A stretch of DNA of 64,000 nucleotides. It comes from Vanilla planifolia (lineage: Eukaryota > Streptophyta > Magnoliopsida > Asparagales > Orchidaceae). The first letter of the stretch is position 1, and every line of letters begins with the position of its first letter. The stretch covers positions 4,027,569-4,091,568 of the forward strand of contig CM043875.1 in assembly GCA_023846275.1 (NCBI GenBank). The letters are read 5' to 3'. Of the stretch, positions 51,166 to 61,594 are shown one piece after another. The notes under the pieces were generated by a model, which was not told the DNA's origin, did no database searches, and saw only the letters and a program-made list of their open reading frames with translations. Made by a program: the position numbers and the translations under genes.

Positions 51166-54100
51166 TCCTCCTCCGTCCAACTGTTTCTCCGAGGTATCGA
51201 ATCACTAAATCTGGTTTCACCTGCTGATTTCTGCTCTCAGTGAACAAAATGGCAGCGCAGTTTTACAGGTTTACAGGTTTATGGCACAGCTTTCGCATAC
51301 CAGAATTGCGCGCCATCTGTCATGTGCCTGCCACTTGCAAAACGACTTTTTTTATTCGTCTTTAAATTTAAATATCCAAAAATTTATTTATATATTGGCG
51401 CATTGTTCAATGATATTATAAAAGAATATAATCATTTTTAGAATTATCTAAAAATATATATAAATAAAATAACAGCAATGAAAATAGATTTTTTCCAAAT
51501 CTAGTTTCTTAGAAAACTGCTTTTTAAAAGCTTGGGACAAACATTCCCTTGACGGGTAGGCGTCGCACAGCTGTTGAGAGAGACGCGCACATGCAGCGCA
51601 GGACAGCGTTTGGATCCATGAAACGGTCCCCCACCCATGCGCTTGAATTCTTAAGCACAGATTAATGAATGTTTAAGGTTTTGTTAGTTTCCAAATTTTA
51701 ATAATTATTTTTTGAGATTTATTAAATTAAGTTTGAATCTACTTTTTTTTTTTAAAAAAAATTGTATATTACATATATATTTTATTTCAATTATTATTTT
51801 ATAATATTTATTAAATATTTTTCTATTTGAATAGATTTTTGCATCACTATTTTTGTACAATAATTGTAAAACTAAATAGGGACCAAGTCTTAGGTTGTTG
51901 CTATTAAAATAGTCTAAGGCAAAGGTCAAGGATGCATTTCTTTAGGAGATTTGTGATGGGAGTATAATAAAATTGAAAATTTAGATATGTGTGATCATAA
52001 TTTTATATTTTTTAGACTATGTTTCTAATGTGATATTAGAAATAAACATATATAAAGACTATATAATAAAATTTAAATAATTTAAAAAATAAAAAATAAA
52101 TAAGATAAACATTTGTATAATTTGAGTTGAGAGCCTAAATAGGATATATACTAGTTGGCATTGAAAAATCATCTCCCAAATATGGTTGCACCTCGATGTG
52201 GTATTGATGGGTTAGAACATAATAATCTTACATTTTACCAAATAGAGCTTATGTAGAAAAGAGAAAATCCATTGCATGAGTGAAAAATTACACAAAATTT
52301 TCTAATAAAAAGATATACCTTAAATCCCAAGAAATATTTTGTATAAGAGGTTGACAAACCCAAGTGATAAAAAATCTCATCAAGGTCTTATGTACAAAAT
52401 ATTTATACATCTATAATGATTAATGAAGTATTGATAACTAACATAACCATTAAAGCTTTGAAAAGTTTTAACACTAAGGAAACCTAAAGCTCTATATTGA
52501 CGTGGGATAGATTTCTCAAGTGAACAAGTTAATTAAAGTATGATCCTGGAGAAACTTCATCAAAGAGAAAGGTTGAAATCTAATGATTGAAATTTTGTTG
52601 AAATTGGGCATAGAAGATCCTAAAAATTTAACAAAAAAATAAACAAATTGATTAAAAAAATAATTATCTATGGTTGAAATATGTGGTCACTTAAAATTGT
52701 GATAGATACAAAAAACTATTTCTAATTAGTTAATGCAAAAGACTTTAAAGATTTACTTTAAGACCCATTTGATAAAGTTTAATTCAATCTCTATGTAAAT
52801 CTTAATTTTTTAGAGTTATAGAAAACAATTTTAGGATTCCATATTATGTTATTTGGTTGAATGTATTTTATCATAATAGATAGAATTTTTTTTATTTGAT
52901 TTATTAAATTAGAACTTCATTTTTATAAAATCATTTTCATGGCAATTTTTCAACAACCAATCAATAAAATCAATACTTAGATGGATGACTTTTGATTGAA
53001 TTAATGATGTTCTATCAAAAACAATGTATAATTTTGTCTCATATTTTTAAGAAAAATGAAATCCATGGTTTGAAATTTCTATAGGATCTAGAAGTATAAG
53101 TGAGCTAAGATAAAATTGTGGCAATTTTTTGAACTCTTAAATTTAAAATATATTTCAAAATACTATCTACTTGTATTTTATTAGTTTTTGAACACCTAAA
53201 AAATTGTATTAAATTTCTAGGCCATTTCAATTTGAAAGAAATTTGACATATAAATTGACTTTAAAATTGAATGAAATATTATTTTTATTAAAAGTTTGTC
53301 TCATGAATGTGGTAATATATAAAAAAAAATAAAGAAAAGCCTAAAAATCTTCATAGAAAGGGAATTTGAAAAAACATTATTGATGAGTGGAAAAATATCT
53401 TTACATTTTATATGATCAAAAAATGTTGCATCGTTTATTGATGAGTGGATTGTTTGACCTAAAACTTCTCTTTTTCATTTTCTGATGGTTAACCTCATGA
53501 GTTACATTGCAACTACTCAACTAGCTTAACAATCTAATGGCACAAGGCATTAAGAGACCATCTATAAGAAAGTCTTTCTTTTATAGAAGTAATTTTTTAT
53601 TCCTTTATATGAAAGCTAAGATTTCCTAGATATCAATTGACTAAGCTTGTTCGATGGTATGAATTGCCATGAATCTTCCCCCTCCAGCAAGCCTTGGAAA
53701 ACAATTTGTTAACCAACAAATCTATTTTATTTTGAACCTCTAATCAAGTGCATATTACCTTGGCCATTTGCAATTATTGGTAAATGGGAGCAATTTTTTT
53801 AAGATGCATTATAATTCTTATTTACCGTATCCTATTCATCCTTAAGCCTTTCTAGCTATTATTAAGGCTAAAGAGGTTTGATAAAATGTCTAATTTTGAT
53901 GCATACTATGTCTTCTCCATATTTAAAAGTGTGCTTCCAAAGACCTCCATCTTCTTTTAGTTTGTTGTTTGAGCTTGCATGTTTTTAAATAGCCATAGTA
54001 TATACAAGTTAATGATTATGGCTAGTTAGCTACTTTCGTTAACCATAGCCTTCTAACTCATAGCTTAGAGTTATGGAAACAAGGAGCCAAGTTTTTTTAG

Positions 54101-54301
54101 TTATTCAATGAATGCAAATAATCCATTTTAGAGCCAACTTTGATGCTTGTATGTTTTTTATGATACTCCCTTCTTTAACTGGGGATACATTATAGAAATA
54201 TTCAATTTTAGTAGCATGTCTTATAGTTCTAATAAAAAGTTTAAGATATATTTATTGTCTACTCAATAATTTCGATATAAGTATTTCTTAAGATTTAAGA
54301 T
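51166..54301. other. IQD upstream region and AT-rich intergenic DNA
   Basis: The first 0.5 kb, up to about 51650, is of normal base composition and should hold the IQD promoter; no clear core element stands out. From 51650 to 54300 the DNA is AT-rich with broken frames only. Nothing could be named. Confidence 0.5.
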
Positions 54302-54573
54302 ATATTCTAGTCTTATTATAATGAGATATTATCTCTTTAAGTCATTACTTCATGATAACTCAAATAGATTTTTTCACAAAAAGGTACCTCAGTATCTTAA
54401 GAATATAACATCTTATATAAACATCAAGATCACTCTCTCAATAGCTAATGTGAGACATTTTATCCTTATATCTTTCTACTTAAAAGCTTATTAAGAGTTA
54501 TTTATTATCTAATTATTTCTCTCTTAAGATATCACTTAATATTTACATCCTGCCCTCTTTGGTCTTAAGTATT
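54302..54573 (+). repeat. dispersed repeat, copy A
   Basis: Contains the ordered words ATATTCTAGTCTTATTATAA, GATATTATC, TTTTTTCACAAAAAGG, TATCTTAAGAATATAACATC, ATCACTCTCTCAATAGCTAA and TTTGGTCTTAAGT. The same order returns about 350 bp downstream. This is reminiscent of plant solo-LTR families that carry a GTGAGACATTTTATCC word, but no ends were defined. Confidence 0.6.
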
Positions 54574-54652
54574 ATAAGTCTATTAGCTTCTATTTAGTTC
54601 ATCCTCAAACCACATTAGATTAATAGAATGTTAGCTCTTATACCAAATGTAA

Positions 54653-54895
54653 TATCTTGGTCTCACTATGCTAAGATATTATCATTTTAGATCATCTCAT
54701 CTTAAACAAAGTAGGTTTTTTCTTAAAAGATGTTTTAATATCTTAAAATCATAATATTTTATATAAATATGAGAATCACTCTCTTAATAGCTAATCCTTA
54801 TATTTTTCTACCTAAAAGCCTATCAAAAGTTACTTCTTTAATGATTTTCTTCTTGAAACATCACCTAATGCTCACTCCTTTTTGGTCTTAAGTGT
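54653..54895 (+). repeat. dispersed repeat, copy B
   Basis: A diverged direct copy of the unit at 54302. It shows ATATCTTGGTCTCACTAT, GATATTATC, TATCTTAAAATCATAATATT, ATCACTCTCTTAATAGCTAA and TTTGGTCTTAAGTG in the same order. Confidence 0.6.
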
Positions 54896-54929
54896 TAAAC
54901 AATTATCTTATTTTGTTGAGAGGTCCCAG

Positions 54930-56200
54930 ATAAAGATAAAACATGAAAAGTGTCATGATAATTAGAAAAATTTATGAATAACTTATTCTTAAACCTGTCA
55001 TGTTGATCATTATTTATTAACATAAGAGATAGATTATGCTCTTTCTCTAATCTAGAAACTAATTACACAAATTTCTTAAATACTTCACTTTTTTTTCCTA
55101 TGAATAATACTCATATAACTCTAGAATAATCATCACTTATTACAAATTCATATTTCTTCCTTCCTATACTTTATGGATGATAGGATTCAAATGGATCTAA
55201 GTGTAGAAGTTCTAAGGGTGTCTTCTAATCTTTATATTCTTCTTAGATTTAAATGATGCCTTGAGCTGTTATGCTAGTTGACATGATCCACATACATTTT
55301 TATCATTCTATTAGATACTAGGTAAGCTTCTAACTAAATCATACTTGATTTTTTTCTAAGTGATGAAGAACTTAAATAACATAATTTTCTATGCCACGAG
55401 CCATAAGAGAAAAGATACTTCAAGCCACTATATTTTATCATTTTTAAATTACATATGCATGTTATTTTCTTATGCACTATAATAAGAAGCTTATTGTCAT
55501 TACTAATAACACATCTTTTAGAGTTAAAAGTAGCTGAGAAACCAAAATCACATAATTAACTAATGTTAAGATAATTACACCTTAAACCTTGAACAATAAG
55601 AATCTTTTTTTAATTAAAGTGTGTATATTACTTATGATTCTAATGTCATTCATCTTCTTAGAATTGTCCTCAATATTAGCTTCACCATCATCATATTTTT
55701 CAAGTAGATGAATAAATCTCTAATCATGTGCCTTAAACATCTACTATTAAGATATCATGCACCTTCTCAGTCGTAGAAGAAATGCATGTCTGTAAAAGTC
55801 AATTGAACCTATACCTTTTGGGTCCATGAGTTTTAGTATTAATATAGTTCAAGCTATCTTTCCTAACTCAATTAAAACTAAGAAAAATAGAATGAGCATT
55901 ATTCTTAATCTACATTGTGAAGCAATGTGACCAAATTTCATAAAATAATTGCACTTACTATTTTTAACTTTTGAAACAACATGAGAATTAATAACATGAG
56001 ATCTATGAAAAGATGTGTGATAATGTGCATGTATTATCTTAAGTTCATTTAATTATCTAGAAAATAATATGTTTTTGATTATCACACTTGTTAGTTCATC
56101 TCTAATTATTTTTATCTCAAAAAAGTAATCAATATTCTTAACATGTTATTATTCATATAAGCCTAGGTAATTCATATGCTCTTTTTTTTAACTTATTATT
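54930..56200 (-). mobile_element. decayed Ty1/Copia relic (gag end to integrase)
   Basis: Minus-strand blocks lie in order. A gag knuckle is at about 55955-55911 (CNYFMKFGHIASQC; the second Cys is Phe). A protease-side block follows (FIHLLEKYDDGEANIEDNSK). The pre-integrase is at about 55600-55270 (LCDFGFSATFNSKRCVISND, then CGSCQLA). The integrase start is at about 55250-55097 (PLELLHLDPF, EFVISDDYSRVI). The blocks match plant Copia elements of the Tork/SIRE kind. Frames are broken and the DNA has become AT-rich. Reverse transcriptase was not found on the expected side. Confidence 0.8.
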
Positions 56201-56755
56201 GAAGTGTTTCGTGCTAAGGAAATCCCACAAGAGGGGGGGTGAATTGTGTATTTAAAATTTTATGAATTTCGAAATTAAACTTAAAAACCTTTAAGCAAGA
56301 GTAAAGAGAGTTGAACACAAAAATTTTTAAGTGGTTCGACTCAAAACCGAGTCTACGTCCACCCCCAACCGGTGTTGGGAAAAATCCACTAAATGCACCG
56401 ATTACAAGTGAGGTTTTTCCTACGGTTCACCTCAAACCTACTTGAGTTTTTACCGGGCTCAACTCAAACCCGGGGCTTTTACACAACTGCCGGGATGCCC
56501 TTGCCCCAAAACGAAAAGTACGAAAAATTGGCAAATAACTTAAGAGAAATAGGAGAAAAAAGGAGGCAAACACAATCGACAAATTAGAGGGATAGAAATT
56601 GAGAAACAATTCAAAAACCTCTAATTCCAAAAGCTTTCTTGCCGCTTTGCTATTTGAGCTTGGATGCACCGTTTTTGCTTGAGTGCTCGAATTTTGAGAT
56701 CTGAAATCTTTGGAAAATTTAGCAAAGGTTAAACTGAAAAATACATAAATTTTCC

Positions 56756-56764
56756 CTATTTATA
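56756..56764 (-). promoter_or_regulatory. TATA box of the Copia-type LTR
   Basis: TATAAATAG within CTCTATAAATAGGG on the minus strand. It sits between the GC-rich upstream repeats and the transcribed part of the LTR, as expected for the U3/R border. Confidence 0.6.
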
Positions 56765-56832
56765 GAGCTTAAATTTGAGCTCTAAAAACACCCCCAACGG
56801 CTCCAAAAATTAATTAGCCGTTTGGGCAACGG

Positions 56833-57156
56833 ACGGAAAGCAGCCACCGTCCGATCTGGGCCCAAAAACGAACGACGCAGATTGATTTACGCATTTTACC
56901 GTTCGGGCTTAATCCAGAGCGTTGGATCCGGGCGCGTAATCGAACGGCACGGATTAAATCTCGCGATTACCGTTTTCGCGATTTAATCCCGTGCGTAGGA
57001 TCCGGGCGCTGAATGAACGGCGCCGATTAAACGGCCGTTCGATTTTGATCTGGAGCGTTGGATCCGCGCGGTGAACGAACGGCGCCGATTAACCTTGCGA
57101 AGCAGCCGTTCGAAACAATTCTCGCCCGTTGGATCTGGGCGGGCTTGATCTGCGCC
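56833..57156 (-). repeat. GC-rich degenerate subrepeats in the LTR upstream region
   Basis: Written on the plus strand, units of GTTGGATCCGGGCG followed by GAACGGCGCCGATTAA recur. The GGATC(C/T) words lie at 56924, 56998, 57060 and 57131, spacings of 74, 62 and 71 bases. They lie upstream of the TATA box, where LTR enhancer repeats are usually found. Confidence 0.6.
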
Positions 57157-57230
57157 TTTTTTTTTTTTGATAAAATATTATTGATAAAGCAAAAGGTACA
57201 AAAGTTTTCCAAGCTGCGGTGAGCTAGGAA

Positions 57231-60200
57231 CTACATGAGTCCAATTTTAGCAAGAGAGAGAATTTCTGCACTGAGCAGCTGACTAGAAGGTTGAATTAGA
57301 TAGAGCTTGGCTATGAACTTTTTTGTGTCCCATAGGAAGCGATCAGGAGTAGCTGCTGAACCTTCATGGAGTGCTGAATTCCAGTTTTTCCAGGCCATCC
57401 AACAGATAGATGCTGGGATTGAGAAGGCTAAGGAGTTGATAGTTGATTTGTAGGACCACCAGCTGAATATCCGAGGAAGAGTTGGCCACTTTATGTTGAT
57501 GTCGAGTCGGTGTTCGAACCAAGTCCATGTAGGTTTGGTGATCTTGCAATGCCAGAAAATGTGCTCCAAGGTATCGATCTGGGGGCAGAAAGGGCACTTT
57601 GGAGCCAGAGATATGCCAATAGACTGTATTTTGGGTGGTAATGGAAGAGCGTCATTAAGTAATCTCCAAATCAAGATGGAGACTTTTGAAGGAATTCTTT
57701 TGTGCCAAATAAGTTTGTTGTGATCATATCGTTTGGGAACCGGGGGGAGAGATGTTGCGCACAATATACCATAAGCGGTGGCTGTTGAAAAGGATCCTCG
57801 GTTGTTGGAGCAGCTTCCAAGCCAAAGACCAAGCCAATTTAGTTGGCTGGCAAGATCAGTTTGACTAGGCTTGAACCGGTAATGAATATGACCAGAACTG
57901 GCCGAACCGGACGAACCGGTCGAGGTGGGCGAACCGGGAAGTCCAGAACCTGCATCTTCCTCCTCGCGAACGAAGAGCAGGTTATTGCAGAAGTTGACCA
58001 AGCGGCGCCAGCAGTAGGAGTCGCGACCGGTTGCCCGGATATTATCGTCGCGTGTCATATATGCTTGGATGAGGAAGCGAGACCAAGGGGAAACCGTATG
58101 AAGCAACCTTCGCCAGAGTTTCGCGGTTTGGGATCGAATTTGCGCCCCGAGATTAATAATGCCGATGCCCTGCTGGCTAATAGGCCTCGCAAGCTTGTTC
58201 CAGGCCGCCCAGTGATGGCGGGGACCGATGGAGGACTTGCCCCAGAAGAAGTTGGCTAGCAGACTGTTGATGGTGGAAACTGACTTCAAGGGAGGCGACC
58301 GGGCGGTGAAGATGTATGCTGACATGGAAGTAAGAACCGAGTTTATGAGTACCTGTCTGCCGGCCATGGAAAGGAATTTGTTCTGCCACGCAGCAATGCG
58401 GTGCCGGATTTTGTCGATCAATGGGAGAAATTGACGTTCACGGGGCTTTCCGACGTCGAGCCAGCAGCCGAGGTACCGGACCGGGAGACTAGCCGAGTGG
58501 AAGCCAAGGAGACGGAGGGTTCGCTTCTTAGCACCTGTGGATGAATGACGGGCATGAATTACGGAAGTTTTCCCGCAGTTTAATTCAAGCGAGGAGGCTT
58601 GAAGGAAGCTGTGGAGAATTGTTGAAAGATGCCGAAGTGAGTCTTTCTTGCAAGTGGAAAAGATCACCACATCGTCTGCGAACGCCAGGTGGGTGATAGT
58701 TCGGCAGTGGATAGGAGTTGAAAATGATTCGATGCGCCCAGAGGCGAAGGCCGCCGAAATGGATCGACTGAGGGTGTCCAGAGCGATACAGAACAGAGCC
58801 GGCGAGAGAGGATCTCCCTGACGAACGCCGCAACTTGGTTTGAAGAAACCCTTGGGGCGCCCGTTTACCAGCACCGAGAGCCATGTAGATTGGAGAACAT
58901 TGAGCACCAATGAGCAGAAGGTCGCGCTGAATCCCCTGTTCCGGAGAACCGCTAGAAGAAATGGCCATCCAATTTTGTCGAATGCGGCTTTGAAGTCTAA
59001 TTTAAGTATGATATTGTTATGCTTCCGGCGACTGTTTAGGCGGGTGATCATTTCCTCCATTAGCAAGATGTTGTCGGTGATGCTTCGACCTTTAATGAAG
59101 GCTGTTTGCTCGGTTGAGATAATTGAAGGCAGGATGATGGCTAGCCGGGATGCCAGAAGTTTGGAGAGGATCTTGCCGACGACGTTGCAAAGGGAGATCA
59201 GCCTGAAATCTACAGGCGAGGAGACGGCCGTGTTCTTAGGAATGAGGCAAATCCAAGCCGAGCCCAGGGCTTTGGGAAGTGCTGATCCTTCGAGGAATGT
59301 ATTAGCTACGTCCACTAGATCCGAAGCAAGGAGCGTCCAGAATTGTTTGTAGAATTTGACAGTGAAGCCGTCCGGGCCGGGGGCGCTGGCGTCGGGCATT
59401 GAGATGAGAATTGACCGCAGTTCCTGAGCGTCCGTCGGCCTGGTGAGAGCGTCATTCTGTTCCAGTGAGAGGGATGGTGGGGCGTGCTTAAGAATCTTGT
59501 CCATGTCGGGGAAGCAGGCCGCCCGCCCCCTGAAAATGTCTTGAAAATGATTTGTAAGGAGGTTCTCCAGTTCCTCTTCCCCTTCCGTCCATTCGCCATC
59601 TGGCCTTTTGAGTTTCTGGATGTGCAGCACATGCCTCTTCGACTTGACTGAGGCGTGGAAGAAACTAGTATTTGCATCTCCCTCCTTCGACCACCGGAGA
59701 CCCGCTTTCTGGCGCCAGAAGGCTTCTTCGGCGGCCAGACGGTTATGAAGAGAGGTGTTAGCTGAAAGAAGGCGATCTGCGTTTACCGGATTTGAGTCTT
59801 TAGATAAGGCTGCTTCCGCCACCCTCACCTCCTGCTCAGTTAGTTTAGTATTGTTGAAAAGATTTCCGTAGGTATTCCTGTTCCAGCATTTCAGCGATGC
59901 TTTGAGTCTTGCTTGTTTACCAATGAACTTGTGGATGCCGTCCCCAGCGATTGGTGCGTTCCAAGAATGGATTACCAGTTCTTCTAGTCCCGGGTGAAGA
60001 AGCCAAGTGTTTAAAAAACGGAATGGCATTGGCCCCCCTATGCGAGTGGGCAGAGCTCGGAAGAGAATGGGAGCGTGGTCGGAGGTGGTACGCGGGAGGA
60101 TTTCGACGACGCCGTTCGGCGCAGCTTCCATCCAAGCAGCGTTATTAAGAAAGTAATCCAGCCTTTTAAGTACAATGGCGCCTCGCCTTTTGCCCTGCTA

Positions 60201-60740
60201 GGTGTAAGGGCCCCCAATGGTTTGTGGAATGTGGAGATTAGAGATCGTCACAGCTTCGTGGAAGTCACCGGCGTCTTTGCTGCAGAAACGAGCAACACCA
60301 CGCTGATCCTGTTCCATCATAGTGACGTTGAAGTCACCACAGATGCACCAGGGGGAGTCGCCTATCATCTCACATGAGTCAGAAAGAAAATTCCACAAAG
60401 GCCGACGAAGGCTACGGCAATGCTTACCGTAAACCGCCGAGAGCCAAACTATCGGATTTTCACCGTGAATGAATACTTGAACTGTCAACGCTTGTTCGGA
60501 GAGGCAAACTGGTCTAACCCGGCAATTTGCGGACCATAATATCCAAATCTTTCCATTTGATGAGCTGAATCCTTCCTACATTTCCAATTTGGAACAGAGG
60601 AGAGGAATGCTGTCTTCATTGAGGAATGGTTCAATTAGTATAAGGACATCAATGTGGTGGGAGCGGATGAGTTGTCGGAGGCGGCCCGAAGAAGCTTTGC
60701 TGGTGGCCCCGCGGATGTTCCATGAGAGTATATTAATCAT
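57231..60740 (-). pseudogene. LINE ORF2: endonuclease and reverse transcriptase, two in-frame stops
   Basis: ORF2 starts at the ATG 60740-60738 (MINILSWNIRG, first endonuclease block). It continues through IEPF, GDFN (in WCICGDFN) and TSDHAPIL, the standard catalytic blocks of the endonuclease. Two TAG codons interrupt it: 60578-60576 and 60200-60198. The second replaces the conserved Trp in the block GPYTW. From 60131 the frame is open for 966 codons to the TAG at 57231. It contains PGPDGF, KLDFKAAFD, GVRQGDPLSP and the active site FADD (58682-58671), then the zf-RVT block (CPFC, then LEHIFWHC). The family more often has YADD; FADD occurs in plant LINEs. No RNase H domain is seen. The catalytic residues of the polymerase are intact, but the stops prevent full-length product. 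Confidence 0.92.
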
Positions 60741-61594
60741 TGGGGTTGGAAGGCGGTTTAGAGCCCGCCGCGCTTCTGGTACAAGGAGGGGAGATCGGGA
60801 CTTGACCTCGGTTTTTTGCCCTGTTGGTTTTGAGTTTCAGAGGCGCCAGCGGAGGAAAGTCCATCGACGTTGCATTGGTTTTTCCGACGTCCATTGTTGC
60901 CTCAGACTGTTTAGGGAGCTCGAGTATGCCACAGTTTATTTGATTCGCCGGAGTCGTCTGTAGTTTCTCCTTCCCGGAATTCTGCGTTGTCGGAGTAGTC
61001 TCACTTAAAAAAGCATAAGCCGAGGCTGTTTCAGCTGTTGGGGATTGAGGCGGGATTAATTCATTTGTTGAGATTGCATCGGCAATAAAAGTTTCCTGGG
61101 AGGACGGGGAGGGAGTGATAATCGGGTAAGGACCTCGGTTTTGGTCCAGCTGGGTTTGTATTTCCTGTAAATTGCTTTCCATTTCGCCAATAGCCAGATT
61201 AGGCTTAAGTACCTTCCTGGGGGATAAGATCACCCCATGCTTACGGGTTGGAGTCGAAATATTCTGCCTCTCTGACTCAACCAAGTGGGCCCTCCTTGGG
61301 ACAGTCTGGCAGTCAACCATAATCGAAGCAGGGGATGGCTGGGCCGCCAAACCACTTAGTCTTGGAGCGAATCCCGTGGGTCTGGCCGAAATCGGGGAGA
61401 AAGATTTGGCAGGCGATTTTGGAGACGAACATTCCCCTTTTTCCAGCATCCGTACGCGCGGCGTAGAGCAGGCCGACCGCGGCGAAGGCGCTTTCGGTGT
61501 TTTTCCTTTCTCCGTTGGTACTTGAACAGTATTTGCCGTGTGGTTCCTGCAACCCTCCCTGCCGTGCCCAATAATCAAGCATTGGGGACAGTAC
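60733..61594 (-). pseudogene. LINE ORF1, C-terminal part with zinc knuckle, truncated by LTR insertion
   Basis: The frame enters directly from the LTR boundary as YCPQCLIIGHGREGC, a complete CX2CX4HX4C knuckle. It then runs through a Pro/Ser-rich, low-complexity tail to the TAA at 60735-60733. This is the nucleic-acid-binding protein encoded before ORF2 in plant L1 elements; the N-terminal DUF4283-type domain would lie beyond the inserted LTR. The stop overlaps the ORF2 start by eight bases (AATGATTAA). Confidence 0.85.

Larger units (their letters stand above)
56205..57156 (-). repeat. Copia-type LTR (solo or 3' LTR), interrupted by the LINE
   Basis: On the minus strand it contains a GC-rich upstream part, a TATA box (TATAAATAG at 56764-56756) and a transcribed part with little coding potential. 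The end is ACAATTCACCCCCCC, then CTCTTGTGGGATTTCC, then GCACGAAACA at 56205. An LTR ending shortly after an ATTCACCCCCCCTCT tract is characteristic of many plant Copia elements. No tRNA primer-binding site follows, so this is a 3' or solo LTR facing older flank. It is far better preserved than the Copia relic beside it. The upstream part continues past the LINE and out of the window. Confidence 0.7.
57157..61594 (-). mobile_element. L1-type LINE (non-LTR retrotransposon), 5' part beyond the window
   Basis: On the minus strand it carries the end of ORF1, then ORF2 (endonuclease, reverse transcriptase, zf-RVT), a short 3' UTR and a 12-base poly(A) tail (T run at 57157-57168 on the plus strand). 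Base composition is much richer in GC than the surrounding DNA. Its 5' side is cut at 61594 by insertion of a gypsy LTR, and its own 5' end lies outside the window. The tail abuts a Copia-type LTR into which the LINE inserted. Confidence 0.93.

Noticed and set aside
58840..59352. 170-codon plus-strand frame inside the LINE
   Set aside because: It lies antisense to the reverse transcriptase domain of ORF2 and has no family resemblance. GC-rich coding DNA often leaves such antisense frames open.
60075..60963. Plus-strand frames of 100-124 codons over the LINE ORF1/ORF2 junction
   Set aside because: They mirror the real minus-strand endonuclease and ORF1 tail, and their translations are Arg-rich without domain features.
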